DNA of 64,000 bases from Tritrichomonas musculus (taxonomy: Eukaryota; Parabasalia; Tritrichomonadida; Tritrichomonadidae): NCBI GenBank assembly GCA_039105265.1, contig JAPFFF010000015.1, forward strand, positions 496,001 to 560,000, written 5' to 3'. The notes beneath the pieces are model-generated. The model was not told the DNA's origin and searched no databases. It saw only the letters and a program-made list of their open reading frames with translations. The translations under genes were made by a program, and so were the position numbers. This document shows positions 1-11,500 of this stretch, piece after piece. The first letter of the stretch is position 1. The number at the start of each line of letters is the position of its first letter.

Positions 1-178
1 TTTCACGTCAATCAAATATCGTTTTTTTTGACAAAAACCAAAACCATACTAATGTGAAAAAAAGTATGAGAAACATATTTGATCAGTGATAATTTTTCAA
101 AATATTTTTTAATTTGTATAGTCAATTTTTACTAATATAATAATTTTAGGAATAATTTGGGAAGCCATTTTATAAATA

Positions 179-347
179 TATGATACATGTGGCGATGAAG
201 ATGATAAATATGATCAAGCTTTCGTTTTTGAAGATGGAGCTGTGATTGATAAATTTTTAAGCATTTAATTAGTAAAAAAAATTCATCATCGAAAGTCACC
301 ATGGTAACTGATGCTTGCCATTCTGGTTCAATTTGGGATATTCAAGG
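179..347 (+). pseudogene. Metacaspase (peptidase C14) fragment, relic
   Basis: The plus-strand reading contains two blocks typical of metacaspases. The first is YDTCGDEDDKYDQAFVFEDG (about 179-238), the acidic stretch before the catalytic cysteine. The second is VTMVTDACHSGSIWDIQ (about 295-345), which carries the DACHSG catalytic-cysteine motif. An in-frame stop separates the blocks, the catalytic-histidine half (SGHG) is absent upstream, and the sequence loses similarity just after 347. I read it as a decayed fragment of a host protease gene. An unrecognised intron is possible but no trichomonad-type splice site is evident. The flanks 1-178 and 348-642 are AT-rich with nothing else recognisable. 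Confidence 0.7.
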
Positions 348-635
348 TAGGAAAAAAAAATTTTGTTTTTATGAGGCAAAAAATTTTTTTGCAAATGTTT
401 TTATTTTTATTACAGTACTTTATTTCGTATAAACGTAAATTCATAAACTTATCTTTCTTTTTCTTTTGATCCGATTAATTTCAAGTCGAAAAAATTTATT
501 AATTTTATTTAATATATTTACTAAATAAAATATAAGTTTTGATAAACCAATATTAATTATTTTTATTAATAAAAATGTTAGTAATTTAAAGATATTAATT
601 TGGTAATGGTTTTTTATTGATATTCAAAATTTGAA

Positions 636-640
636 TCATT
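636..640 (+). promoter_or_regulatory. Initiator-like motif TCATT
   Basis: TCATT lies two bases before the ATG at 643. It matches the TCAYW initiator described for trichomonads and, if used, would select 643 rather than 775 as the helicase start. Confidence 0.4.
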
Positions 641-642
641 TT

Positions 643-2877
643 ATGGTTGGGCTAAAATCCACAACTTTTTCAATTATATTAAATTTTGATCGTAAAGGCC
701 AAATCTTCTTCAAATATCCGTTCAATGGTCAAGACCATAAGGTTGTATCAATTCGACTTCGAAAACGATTATTAATGTCAACAATTTCCACATTTGATGA
801 TATTCTTAAAGGACCAGTTCTTGCAACAGCCAAAAAACTTTATAAAGCTCCAACTGAAATCCAAAAAGAAGTTATTCCAATAGCTGTTGCAGGAAAAGAT
901 GTAGTTGCTATGTCCAAAACAGGAAGTGGTAAAACAGCAGCATTCTTATTTCCGCTTATTCAGAAACTCAAGGAACATAGTAAAATAACAGGATGCCGTG
1001 CCTTAATTGTTTCACCTACACGCGATCTATCTCTTCAAACAGGACGTTTTTTTAAACAATATTCTGAAAATACAGATCTCAAATACGCTTCAATAATAGG
1101 TGACGAACCTCTTCCTCCTCAATTTGAAGCACTTACCCAAAATCCTGATGTTATCATCTGCACACCTGGACGTATTCTTCAAATCATTGCAGAAACATCA
1201 TATTCTTTAAGCAGAGTTGAAATTTTAGTAATTGACGAAGCTGATCAACTCTTTGAAAAAGGATTAGGCGAACAACTTCAGGCAATACTTCAATTATTAC
1301 CAAAAAATAAACCGCAATTACTTTTGTTTTCCGCAACTATTCCTCAAATGTTAGCTGAGTTTGCCAAAATAAATCTTAAAAATGCAATACCAATTCGTTT
1401 AGATATCTCAAAACTTCCAGAAACGCTTAAATTCGAATTTAAAAAAATTGCCCCTACATTTAAACCAGCTCTTTTGATGAATATCATAAAGAATTATAAA
1501 AATTCATTAGTTTTTGTTGGGACTCGTCATCATGCAGAGTTTTTATCTGCATTAGCCAATTGTTTAGGAGTAAGAAGTGGTTGTATATATGGCCAGATGG
1601 ATCAAGACGAACGTAACTCATCACTTGCTTCCTTTGCACGTGGCTCAAAAAAGATCTTATTCGTTTCAGATGTTGCAGCCCGAGGTTTAGATATTGAAGG
1701 ACTTGACCTTGTTTTGAATTATGACTTTCCTCCTGAACCAAAAATATTCCTTCATCGAAGTGGTAGAGCTGGTCGTGCTGGGAAGGAGGGAACTGTTATA
1801 TCTTTTGTAACCCAAGATGAACTTCCATATTTTGCAGGTGCAATGGATACATTAAGTAAATCGAATGAATGGAAAATTGTTTCAGTATCATCAGAAGAAA
1901 TTAAATCAGAAATAGTACAAGTTGATGATGCCATGAAACGAGAGTCAAACTTGAAATACTTATTTAAAGGAATGGAAGATGGTGAAAAAAATTATATTAA
2001 GAGTCGCCCAGCAGCAAAGCCATATTGGATTAGCTTATCAAAACAACTAACTATAGGATCGAGTGAATCAAAAATTGAAGATGAACTTCTCAAATGGAGA
2101 CCAAAGGCTACTATTTTTGAAATGAATCCACAAAATCAAAAACAACTTGAAATTATGAAAGGCATCAATCTAGCTCATGAAGGTCATAAAACAGCAGACA
2201 TCATTAAAAAGAAACAAGAAGAAGAAAAAGCTGAAGAAGAAGCCAAAGAAGAGCTTCATAAAAAAGTTGAAGAAGAAAAGAGAAAAGCTGAAGAATTGAG
2301 ATCTCGTCAAACTTATCAAAGAAAAGAAAGGCCAGCAAAGCCAAAACCGGTCCAAGAGAAAAAGCAAAGCGAATTCTTCTTAGATCCTTCAAAATATTTG
2401 AAAGATGTAGGCAAAACTAGAGATTATAATATAGCATCTTTACAAGAAAAAGTGATAAATTTAACTCCTGATGATCAAAGCAGTTTCCAATTTCAGAAAA
2501 ATTTGATACGAAAAGATAAAAAGAAACAAAATGCAAAGGCTCTTCTAAACATGGAGAAGAACAAGGAATTTCTTAGATCTGCTGTTTCCAAGCTTACAGA
2601 TACTACACCAAGAGGTGAGAAATATTTAGAATGGGTACAACAAAGTAATATGCATATTCAGGAAGCTGGTCAAGAAGAAAAAATAATGAAAGCAAAGAAG
2701 AAAGGCAAATTTGGAAAATCCAAAGCCTCTAATGTTAAATCAGAATTGAAGACTCCCGAACAAATTGAACGTGATAGACTTATCAAACTTAAACACAAAT
2801 TAAATGACCAAGGTAAGCATAAAGAGGCGGCAATGCTCAATCAAAAAATATACAAGCACAAAAGAGGTAGAAAGTAA
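643..2877 (+). CDS. DEAD-box RNA helicase, DDX54/Dbp10-like
   Basis: Probable nucleolar ATP-dependent RNA helicase of the DDX54/Dbp10 type, a family that works in large ribosomal subunit assembly. Visible motifs, counted from the ATG at 643, are a Q-motif region, GSGKT (about 93-97), SPTRDLS, TPGR, DEAD (198-201), SAT (about 230) and HRSGRAGRAG (371-380). The assignment to DDX54 rests on the VARGLD-like/NYDFPPEPKIFLHR arrangement and on a C-terminal block (SLQEKVINLTPDDQSS followed by IRKDKKKQN) resembling the Dbp10 C-terminal domain. The tail from about residue 520 is lysine/glutamate-rich and probably coiled or basic RNA-binding. The start is uncertain: ATG 643 has an initiator-like motif just upstream, while ATG 775 (MSTISTFDDILKG) begins nearer the conserved core. 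The open frame extends upstream only to a TTG at 631. Confidence 0.9.
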   Translation: MVGLKSTTFSIILNFDRKGQIFFKYPFNGQDHKVVSIRLRKRLLMSTISTFDDILKGPVLATAKKLYKAPTEIQKEVIPIAVAGKDVVAMSKTGSGKTAAFLFPLIQKLKEHSKITGCRALIVSPTRDLSLQTGRFFKQYSENTDLKYASIIGDEPLPPQFEALTQNPDVIICTPGRILQIIAETSYSLSRVEILVIDEADQLFEKGLGEQLQAILQLLPKNKPQLLLFSATIPQMLAEFAKINLKNAIPIRLDISKLPETLKFEFKKIAPTFKPALLMNIIKNYKNSLVFVGTRHHAEFLSALANCLGVRSGCIYGQMDQDERNSSLASFARGSKKILFVSDVAARGLDIEGLDLVLNYDFPPEPKIFLHRSGRAGRAGKEGTVISFVTQDELPYFAGAMDTLSKSNEWKIVSVSSEEIKSEIVQVDDAMKRESNLKYLFKGMEDGEKNYIKSRPAAKPYWISLSKQLTIGSSESKIEDELLKWRPKATIFEMNPQNQKQLEIMKGINLAHEGHKTADIIKKKQEEEKAEEEAKEELHKKVEEEKRKAEELRSRQTYQRKERPAKPKPVQEKKQSEFFLDPSKYLKDVGKTRDYNIASLQEKVINLTPDDQSSFQFQKNLIRKDKKKQNAKALLNMEKNKEFLRSAVSKLTDTTPRGEKYLEWVQQSNMHIQEAGQEEKIMKAKKKGKFGKSKASNVKSELKTPEQIERDRLIKLKHKLNDQGKHKEAAMLNQKIYKHKRGRK

Positions 2878-3447
2878 TTGTTTTTTTATTTATTTATAAT
2901 AAAATGTTATTTATTAATTTTCATTAATAATATAATACTTAAAAAGAAAAAACTAGCTATTTATTTTTTATAAATTGATGTTTGCATTCATTGAATTTAA
3001 CGAACAAATATCTAAAGATAACTATCTATTAAAATGATATTTTTGTATATTATTCGATTTTTTTATTTTATAATTTTATATTAAATACGATGATAGAAAT
3101 TAAAACTATTAATTTTAATTCTTGCCTTATACTATTTTCTCTTCTATATCGACAATGACTGGCCTTAACTTTTTTCAAGATATGCAAAAACTAAAATCAA
3201 AGCTGACTCCAAAAAAGGTTATTAGAATTTCTTGTGGCTCGGAAGCTGTATTTTATTTTTCAAAATTTCATATAAATGCTACGTAAATTTCATGAACTCA
3301 TTTAATTAACATTAGATATGAACTTTGGAAATAATATAACTGATGAATGATATTTTATAATTTTTTTTTTTTTGAAATATAAATCTTTAATCTTTTATAA
3401 TTTAATAATAATTTAATATTTTAATTAAAATAGAAATAATATAAAAT
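2878..3447. other. Intergenic gap between two convergent helicase genes
   Basis: AT-rich. A 43-codon open stretch begins with ATG at 3155 on the plus strand (MTGLNFFQDMQKLKSKL and onward, ending near 3286). It is less AT-rich than its surroundings and could be a small gene or gene fragment, but I recognise no family. Nothing else is seen. Confidence 0.4.
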
Positions 3448-6400
3448 TTAAATCCTACGATATCTGTTATTTCTTCTTCTGCTTTCTTTATAAGCATCAG
3501 CTGGGGTATCATCAGCAATTTGTTGAAGCCAATCAGGTGGCACTTGTCCAGCTTTTTTAACAATTTTAACAAGTTTTCGAGATAAATCTTTATCATTAGA
3601 AGAAAAGAAGCTAATAGCAACTCCTTTATTTGTACTTCTAGCTGTTCTACCAATTCTGTGAACATAATCTTCGATATTCTTTGGAAGATCATAATTAATA
3701 ACATGAGTGATATCTCCAACATCGATACCACGAGCAGCAACATCAGTTGCGATTAGAATCATCTTTTTTGATTTCTTAAATTGGTTAAACGCGAAAGTTC
3801 TCTGTGGCTGATCCATTCCTCCATGAAGACCTTGGGCGTTTATATTATGCCTCTTTTGCATTGCATCAATAAGATCATCAACATCTCTTTTCTTTGTAAC
3901 AAAAACCAGAACTTTAGCACCCTCTGGATTTGCTTCCATAAGTTGTTTAGAAATATCAATTAATTTTTGGAATTTTTCATGATCACTAACTTCTTCGAAA
4001 CGTTGTTCAATATTCGTATTAACTGTAATTTCTGAAGAGCCAATAACAACAGTAACTTGATCATTTAAGAAATCATTTGCAAGTTCACGAACATCTTTGG
4101 GCCAAGTTGCACTCCACATTAATGTTTGTCGTTCTTTTTGAACTAATCGAACTATATTTCGTAAATCCCTTTCAAAGTTCATTTCGAGCATTCGATCAGC
4201 TTCATCAACAACAAGATATGATATTTTAGAGACATTGGCTATTTTTGATTTTATGAAATCCATAAGACGGCCAGGACAAGCAATAATGATATGTGGATTG
4301 TTTTTAACTTTCATAATTTGATCTCTTCGATTGTCTCCACCATAAATAGTAGCTATTTTCATTTCAACTCCAGATGCTGGTGAATCAGGTTTCTCTGCGT
4401 TAACCGTCGCTTTTTCAAACATTTGGAAAACTTCACCAATCTGAATTGCGAGTTCACGAGTTGGTGCAAGAATGAGAACATAAGGTGGTGTAATGCCAAG
4501 TTTAATTTGATTAAGACAATGAAGAAGAGCAGGAATAACATATGCAGCAGTTTTTCCAGAGCCAGTTTTTGCAATACCTACCATATCACGTCCTTTGAGG
4601 ATAATTGGAATAGAAACCTTCTGTATTAGAGTTGGAGTTTCCCATCCATTTTGGCGAAATATATCAAAACAGCCTGGGGGAAGTGGAGCTTCTTCAAATT
4701 CATAAATAGGATTTGGAATATCTGTACCAACCATTTTAATGGAATTCTCGCAAAGATAAGACTGAACTTCATCATCTGGACGTTGGGTTGAAACAGGCAA
4801 ACAATCAATATTAAGTTTGCTAATATCGATTTGCTCAGGCTCATCTATATTTTGAAGATCATTCGAGAGACCATCAAAATCATAGCTACCGAAGGTTTTG
4901 TTATTAGAAGTACTACTGTTATTATTATTATTATCATTGCTGTTATTGTCATTAGGATAATCATTGAAATTTCCAGGACCATCATTAGATCCACCAGGAC
5001 CATCATTAAATCCGCCTGGACCATCATTAAATCCACCAGGACCATCATTAAATCCACCTGGGCCATTATTAAAACCAGGTCCATCATTAAATCCACCTGG
5101 ACCATTATTAAATCCGCCTGGGCCATCGTTAAATCCGCCTGGACCATCATTAAATCTACCTGGGCCATTATTAAATCCTCCTGGGCCATCGTTAAATCCA
5201 CCAGGACCATCATTAAATCCACCAGGACCATCATTAAATCCACCAGGACCATCATTAAATCCACCAGGACCATCATTAAATCCGCCTGGGCCGTCATTAA
5301 ATCCACCTGGACCATTATTAAATCCGCCTGGGCCATTATTAAATCCGCCTGGGCCATTATTAAATCCACCTGGACCATTATTAAATCTACCTGGGCCGTC
5401 ATTAAATCCACCTGGGCCATCATTAAATCTGCCTGGGCCATCGTTAAATCCGCCTGGACCATTATTAAATCCACCTGGGCCGTCATTAAATCTATTTGGA
5501 CCATCATTAAATCTACCTGGGCCGTCATTAAATCCACCTGGACCATTATTAAATCCGCCTGGACCATTATTAAATCCACCTGGACCATTATTAAATCCAC
5601 CTGGGCCATCATTAAATCTGCCTGGACCATTATTAAATCCACCTGGACCATTATTGAATCCGCCTGGACCATCATTAAATCTACCTGGTCCATCATTAAA
5701 TCCGCCTGGACCATCATTAAATCTACCTGGTCCATCATTAAATCCGCCTGGACCATTATTAAATCCACCTGGACCATCATTAAATCTATTTGGACCATCA
5801 TTAAATCTACCTGGGCCATTATTGAATCCACCTGGACCATCATTAAATCTACCTGGTCCATCATTAAATCCACCTGGACCATCATTAAACCTACTTGGAC
5901 CATTATTGAATCCTGGTCCATCATTAAATCTCCCAGGTCCATTATTTAAGTCTCCTGGGCCATTATTAAATCTACCTGGCCCATCGTTGAATCCACCTGG
6001 TTCATTGTTAAATCTACCAGGTCCATCGTTAAATCTTCCAGGCCCATCGTTAAAATTGCCAGGTCCATTATTAAATTTACCTGGTCCATCGTCAAATCTT
6101 CCTGGACCATTATTGAATCCACCAGGACCATTGTTAAATCCTCCCGGTCCATTATTGAATCCACCAGGACCATTGTTAAATCCTCCCGGGCCATCATTAA
6201 ATCTACCAGGGCCATTATTAAAACCAGGTCCATCATTGAATCCCCCTGGTCCATTATTGAATCTGCCAGGTCCATCATTAGAATTACCAGACCCATTATT
6301 AAATCCATTTGGACCGTTATTTAAAGGAGGCCCGTCATTAAATCTATTAGAGTTATCATTAAAATTACCTGGGCCATCATTGAAACGATTTGGGCCATCG

Positions 6401-6843
6401 TTAAATCTATCAGGGCCGTTGTTAAAACGGCCAGGACCATCATCAAACCTGCTAGGGCCATTGTTGAAGCCACCAGGACCATCATTAAATCTATTTGGAG
6501 GTCCATTATTAGGACCATTATTAAATCTATCTGGCTCATTATTGAATTTATCTGAATCATTATTAGGCCCATTAGGTACGTCATTGAATCTATCTGGCGG
6601 ACCATTATTGAGTCCTCGAGGACCATCATTAAAACGATTAGGTGGCCCATTGTTGAATCTATCTGAGGGACCATTATTAAATTCATTTTGCGGTTCATTG
6701 TTAAATCCGTTTGGTGGTCCGTTATTAAACACATTTACAGGATCATCTTCAAACACAGGAGGCCTATTCGATTCATTATTCATTTGGTTTGGAGAATCAT
6801 TTCTGAATCTATCTGGATCATCATTTTTGCTTGATAGATTCAT
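3448..6843 (-). CDS. DEAD-box RNA helicase, DDX5/Dbp2-like, with giant heptad-repeat N-terminus
   Basis: ATP-dependent RNA helicase of 1131 residues. The C-terminal 400 residues are a complete DEAD-box core: GSGKT (about 760), PTRELA, CPGR, DEAD (about 877-880), [11 protein letters not shown] (DDX5/Dbp2 signature), DVAARGID and HRIGRTAR (about 1062). The N-terminal 650 residues are quite different. After a Ser/Asn/Asp/Pro-rich leader, about 80 copies of the seven-residue unit GGFNDGP / GRFNNGP run from roughly residue 48 to 650, followed by an Asn/Ser linker. Low-complexity arms rich in Phe, Arg, Gly and Asn in other DEAD-box proteins (Vasa/DDX4, LAF-1) drive RNA granule formation, so the same is a reasonable inference here. 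Usual DDX5 arms are far shorter. The underlying 21-bp DNA repeat leaves several other frames open (for example plus-strand 4964-6943); these are shadows. The start is the ATG at 6843. Confidence 0.92.
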   Translation of the reverse strand: MNLSSKNDDPDRFRNDSPNQMNNESNRPPVFEDDPVNVFNNGPPNGFNNEPQNEFNNGPSDRFNNGPPNRFNDGPRGLNNGPPDRFNDVPNGPNNDSDKFNNEPDRFNNGPNNGPPNRFNDGPGGFNNGPSRFDDGPGRFNNGPDRFNDGPNRFNDGPGNFNDNSNRFNDGPPLNNGPNGFNNGSGNSNDGPGRFNNGPGGFNDGPGFNNGPGRFNDGPGGFNNGPGGFNNGPGGFNNGPGGFNNGPGRFDDGPGKFNNGPGNFNDGPGRFNDGPGRFNNEPGGFNDGPGRFNNGPGDLNNGPGRFNDGPGFNNGPSRFNDGPGGFNDGPGRFNDGPGGFNNGPGRFNDGPNRFNDGPGGFNNGPGGFNDGPGRFNDGPGGFNDGPGRFNDGPGGFNNGPGGFNNGPGRFNDGPGGFNNGPGGFNNGPGGFNNGPGGFNDGPGRFNDGPNRFNDGPGGFNNGPGGFNDGPGRFNDGPGGFNDGPGRFNNGPGGFNNGPGGFNNGPGGFNNGPGGFNDGPGGFNDGPGGFNDGPGGFNDGPGGFNDGPGGFNDGPGGFNNGPGRFNDGPGGFNDGPGGFNNGPGGFNDGPGFNNGPGGFNDGPGGFNDGPGGFNDGPGGSNDGPGNFNDYPNDNNSNDNNNNNSSTSNNKTFGSYDFDGLSNDLQNIDEPEQIDISKLNIDCLPVSTQRPDDEVQSYLCENSIKMVGTDIPNPIYEFEEAPLPPGCFDIFRQNGWETPTLIQKVSIPIILKGRDMVGIAKTGSGKTAAYVIPALLHCLNQIKLGITPPYVLILAPTRELAIQIGEVFQMFEKATVNAEKPDSPASGVEMKIATIYGGDNRRDQIMKVKNNPHIIIACPGRLMDFIKSKIANVSKISYLVVDEADRMLEMNFERDLRNIVRLVQKERQTLMWSATWPKDVRELANDFLNDQVTVVIGSSEITVNTNIEQRFEEVSDHEKFQKLIDISKQLMEANPEGAKVLVFVTKKRDVDDLIDAMQKRHNINAQGLHGGMDQPQRTFAFNQFKKSKKMILIATDVAARGIDVGDITHVINYDLPKNIEDYVHRIGRTARSTNKGVAISFFSSNDKDLSRKLVKIVKKAGQVPPDWLQQIADDTPADAYKESRRRNNRYRRI
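4975..6700 (-). repeat. 21-bp coding minisatellite (about 80 units)
   Basis: Tandem 21-bp units encode the heptad of the DDX5-like helicase. The variable positions are N/D at residue 4 and G/R at the first Gly pair, with occasional short units (GPGFNNGP). Blocks of identical units alternate with more diverged ones. The outer units are more diverged than the middle, as expected if unequal exchange homogenises the centre. Confidence 0.9.
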
Positions 6844-7083
6844 TTACCTCCCTCTAAAGGTGAAAAAAGTGTCAAAAAATCTTTATCAATTGAAAATATT
6901 TCAATACTCTCTTAATTTTGACTTGGTTTTGATCGTTTTATAGAATTTTGAAATAGTATTTGATGCATTTGTATATATTCAAAATTTTGAGGAATGAATT
7001 TATTGTTTCTCCAAAATCTAAAAAGCTATTTTTTGAAAATTATGGAAAGAAATATATTTTAATAAAAAAGAATTAATAATTAA

Positions 7084-7740
7084 TTAACAACAGTTCTTAG
7101 CTTTTTCTCCTATAACGGTTATTCCAGGGAAGGGGAAACTTGCGTCTTTTTTATCTGATTCGTCAAATCCGGTATTTGCATATCTATGAACTATATGAAA
7201 AATAAGAGTTGAAAAAGATTTATTAACATTTTCAGATGTTTTGGCGGAAGTCTCGATGAATAATAAATTCTGTAATTTAGCAAAATTCATGCCATCTTCA
7301 CGTGAAATTGAGCGATATTCTGTTAAATCCGACTTGTTTCCAACAAGCATCACAATTATATTTGGGTCGGCGTTTTCTCGGAGTTCTTTGAGCCATCGTT
7401 CAAGAGTAGAAAATGTAAGTGATGATGTAATATCGTAAAGAAGCATTGCGCCGACCGCACCACGATAATATGCTGATGTGATAGCTTTATAGCGTTCTTG
7501 ACCTGCTGTATCCCAAATTTGAACCTTTACATTTTTGTCTTCAACTTTAAATGTTTTTGTTGCGAATTCAACACCGATTGTTGTTTTAGAATTAGGATTA
7601 AATTGGTCCCTTGAAAAGCGTGAGAGAAGATTTGTTTTTCCAACACCAGATTCACCAATAAGAACAATTTTCAGGAGGAAATCTGGATCAGCACCTTCAG
7701 CCGGTATGATTTGCGCATCCTCAATTGGCCCATCGATCAT
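7084..7740 (-). CDS. Rab-family small GTPase, Rab11-like
   Basis: A 218-residue Ras-superfamily GTPase of the Rab type, which controls vesicle traffic. The nucleotide-binding motifs are all present: GESGVGKT (29-36), TTIGVEF switch I (53-59), WDTAGQE (76-82), NKSD (135-138) and SAK (165-167). The segment [20 protein letters not shown] with [15 protein letters not shown] is characteristic of Rab11, which acts in recycling endosome and post-Golgi transport. The C-terminus ends in Cys-Cys, a geranylgeranylation site for membrane attachment. The N-terminal extension of about 20 residues ([20 protein letters not shown]) is slightly longer than in typical Rab11. Rab11, VPS26, VPS29 and a Sec23-like gene lie within 20 kb, but they are separately transcribed units. 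Confidence 0.93.
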   Translation of the reverse strand: MIDGPIEDAQIIPAEGADPDFLLKIVLIGESGVGKTNLLSRFSRDQFNPNSKTTIGVEFATKTFKVEDKNVKVQIWDTAGQERYKAITSAYYRGAVGAMLLYDITSSLTFSTLERWLKELRENADPNIIVMLVGNKSDLTEYRSISREDGMNFAKLQNLLFIETSAKTSENVNKSFSTLIFHIVHRYANTGFDESDKKDASFPFPGITVIGEKAKNCC

Positions 7741-8517
7741 TACATAAATTTTTTAGATATTGTCAATAAAAAATCGTTTGAATAAAATGAAACTTTTTGA
7801 TTTTTCAAATCATATTTTACAGAAAATTCGAAATAAATTCTCAATATTTATTATTATATATTGCCAGTTTTACTGACTAAATCTAATAGGCTTATATTTC
7901 TATTCAATTGATTATCCAATGAATGAAAATGGATTAAAGTGAATATACTAAAAAATGGTAACCAAAAAGTTATATCAAGAATGCAATATTCATTCTTTAT
8001 ATTATTTAAATAAATCTTTATTTTTTTAAATCAATTATCTAAAAGGATGTATTCAATCTAATATTATATATATGTATATTAGAATTATAAATAATAATTT
8101 GAAAAATACTATGAATAATTTTAATTTTTATGATTAGTATTTCTAGATAATTAAAAAATTTAATTTTTTTTTTTCTGAAGAAAAAAAACGTATTATCAAC
8201 ACAAAAGTGTAAAAATAAAATATTCAATTTTTTTTTTAAGAATCAAAAAAATCTTCATTTTTAATTGATTTACTGTGGTATTTCCCCCAATTTTAAATTT
8301 AATAAAATAAAATCTAATAAAAAATATAGAATCTTTGATTATATTTTTTATATAACATTTTTATTTTAATTTTTTTATGATTTATCAATAATTGCCGTAT
8401 TTGTAAAGGAATAATCGATCAAATGCAATATATTGGTTTTTTGTAAATAGTGAATGAAAAACTTTTAGATTTTCAATGTAACCTATGAAACTTTTTGTTT
8501 TGTATAAAAATTCATAA
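7741..8517. other. AT-rich divergent intergenic region
   Basis: Separates the divergently transcribed Rab and importin genes, so it should hold both promoters. It is very AT-rich with homopolymer runs. Apart from the initiator-like motif at 8512 I see nothing specific. Confidence 0.5.
8512..8516 (+). promoter_or_regulatory. Initiator-like motif TCATA
   Basis: TCATA ends one base before the ATG at 8518, matching the trichomonad TCAYW initiator and supporting that start codon. Confidence 0.45.
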
Positions 8518-11500
8518 ATGGAAGAAAATCTCCAGCAAGGAATTGATTTATTGACAAAATGCTTTGAACTCATACGCTCTAATAATAATGAAGGTGTTAA
8601 ATATGCAACCGATCAAATTGATTCTCTTGTCACAAACCCTTTTTCAATACACATTTTAATTAATTTTTTTAAGCTACAAGATGATCCAATCGTAAGACAA
8701 TTTGGACTTATTTCTCTCAAATGCACAATTAAAAATTGTTGGTCATCAATACCATTAGAAACGCGTTCTCAGCTTTTCCACAATATTTTAAATCTTTTAA
8801 TTAATGAAACAGTTTGGGTAAATAGAATTTATTTAATCGATTGCATTAAAATATCGATGGTAAGTGAATTAGATGAAATCTTAATAAGCTTTTTAAAAGA
8901 AGCTTATATGACAGGAAATGATCAATATCTAGAGATTGCACTCCTATTGTCAACATTAATTCCAACAAATACTGATCAAATTCAAGAATATTCAAATATT
9001 ATTCCTTTTTTTCAAGAAATGCTTATCAAAGGTTTAAATTCTGATCAGCCCGAAATAAGAATAGCGGGATTTCATTTTATATGTTATTCTAAATTATTTT
9101 GTAATGCGCATTTTTTTGAGCAATCACCTGACTATTGGCTTAAAGTTATTGAGCTTTTTGATTCTTTTATAACTGATTCCCAACAATTGAATAGGCTTGT
9201 AAGCTATTTTGATTATTGTATTCAAGAACGAATTTATGCAGGTGATCCAACATCATTGCTACTAAAATTAATGTCTTTTTTTGCATATCAGCCTCCAATA
9301 GATGAAAATGAGCTTTTGAATTTACACACGCTAATACAAACTATATGTACTATTTATGCACAAGATCTTTCAACTTCTGAAATATTAGCACCTTTAATTG
9401 ACCTTCATATATTTATGTCATTTCGTCTTTTTAATTCAGAAGATAGCTTTACATTATCAAATGCTCAATTTTTTGAAGAATCATTTCGAACACTCTGTAT
9501 CAATCAATACTCAATTGATGTTCTATGGTCCAAGTGTCTAATGCATGTAGATAAAAACGAAGGTTTGTTTGTTTTTCTACGTGCTGTCGCATCCACATTT
9601 GACAACGCTCCTAAATTTTACTACTCGCATATTCGTGAAATCACTGACATTCTACGAACATCTATTCTTTCAAATTCTCCACTTCTTCGTGATGCAGCAG
9701 CACGAACAGCTGATGAATTAATTAAATATTATGTTTTTGAAAGTGATGAATTATCTATTGACTTGGCTCCTATTGTTGTTAATGCTTGCCATAACCATGT
9801 TTCTGCTGATCTACTTCAAGTTTGCTCAAGAATTTTAGAAACCACAAATAAAACAGATATTTTCTTTGATGAAACCTTTCCATTTATGCTTAATTTGGTT
9901 TTAAATAATTCACAACCAGACATTCAAGATGCGGCTCTTCGATGTTTAGGATCGCTTGCACAATGGTCCACAACTAAAATTAATCGTGATTTTAAAATGA
10001 TTCTTCCTATGCTATGTGAAATATTAAAATCATCTGCTGACCATCATCAATATTTGAAATCTCCGGCTGTTGACTTTATTGGGAAATTAGCAGAAGTTGT
10101 TGGGAGACCTTTAGACAATTTTTTAACTGTTGTTAATCCTTTTTTCATTGAAAATATAGATAACGATGATGTTGCATTAGCACTTTCATGCATGAATACA
10201 ATCAAATTAATCATCAAATCTCATCCAGAAACAATTGCAAATGGAATAGCAGAATTGGTTCCAAAATTACAAAAGTATGCTTCAACTGACCTTTCTCAAG
10301 AATTTTTAAAATATTTGAATTTAGGTGGCACAGATCATGAAATTATAACAAAAAATGTTTTAAAGTTATCCGGTTTATCTCTCCAAGTCCTTGGAGCAAT
10401 TTGCGAAAATATGAGCAATCAAAACGAAGAATTATTAATCTTTGTTTACAAATGTTGCGATCTTCATAAAAATTCCTCAGATCAATTTTGTCAATCATCA
10501 GTTGCAATTACAATATCAAGTATAACGCATGGCTTTTTCGAACAATTTAATAATAGTAATAATGATAAAAATTTAGAAGAAGAAATTAAAAAAACAATTT
10601 ATAATTTTTTGATGTTAATACTTGGATATTTATCGCCAAAATTAAATATGGAAGTAAATTTTGATATATATCGAACCTTAAATAACATAGTTTTTTACTT
10701 TTGCTACGATTTTTTTAAAGGAGATGAACTTCAAAAAATATTAAATATTACATGCGAATTTTTATCCCCCGAAGTCTCTTTAAATTATCGTCCTCAAGAA
10801 CGCTTAAGAGATGTTTATGCCGAAATTTTCGATTTCTTAAAAAATATATTTATATCCGCAAATAAAGATTCTCCTAACTTACTCACTAATGTAACAGATA
10901 AATATTACCAATTACTCAATGTTCCAAATTCTAGATTTCGTTCTTTTGCAATTCGATATTTTGGTTATTTAATAACTACAAATTCTGATGATATTCAGGC
11001 ATCCTTACAACAAGATATAATGAAAATGGTCATACAAATGGCCCAAAATGATGACGAATATGGAGCTTTTGTAGCAATTCAACAAATCGCCGACCAAACT
11101 CCTGAATTAATGAAACCTTACCAAGATCAAGTATATGAAATTCTGATGAAGAAATTAAGTATGCCTTTCGTTAAAACTGAAGGAATGCTTCTTCTTCGAG
11201 ATAATTGTGTGATAGCATTAGCAATTTTCGCTACTTCATACAATGGCTATAAGCCCATTGATCTTCAGAATTGTGCACCTATTGTCTTAAAAGCACTACC
11301 AATTTTCTTCCCGATTGGTGACCGTAAAATGAGATCTGTATCTATATTTTTCTTAAAAATGTATGAAGAATGTAAAACACTATATCCATATGATTTTTTA
11401 AGAGCACTAGTAGTCACTTTTGCCAATCCACGTTCTGTAATTGATGAAATGGAATTTAAGCAGTATGAGCCAATCCTTATAAATTGTTTGAAAGAATTAA

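Noticed and set aside
348-420. Possible intron after the metacaspase relic
   Set aside because: A GTAGG follows the last conserved codon, but no trichomonad-type branch/acceptor sequence or resumed homology is seen downstream.
4831-5949. Long plus- and minus-strand frames in the heptad region (Ile/Lys/Ser/Thr and Met/Asp/Leu repeats)
   Set aside because: They are alternative frames of the 21-bp repeat encoding the helicase arm. Their composition is dictated by the repeat, and they lack any domain.
8039-8227. Short minus-strand frame in the Rab/importin gap
   Set aside because: Random AT-rich frame (Phe/Lys/Ile/Asn) with no protein-like features.
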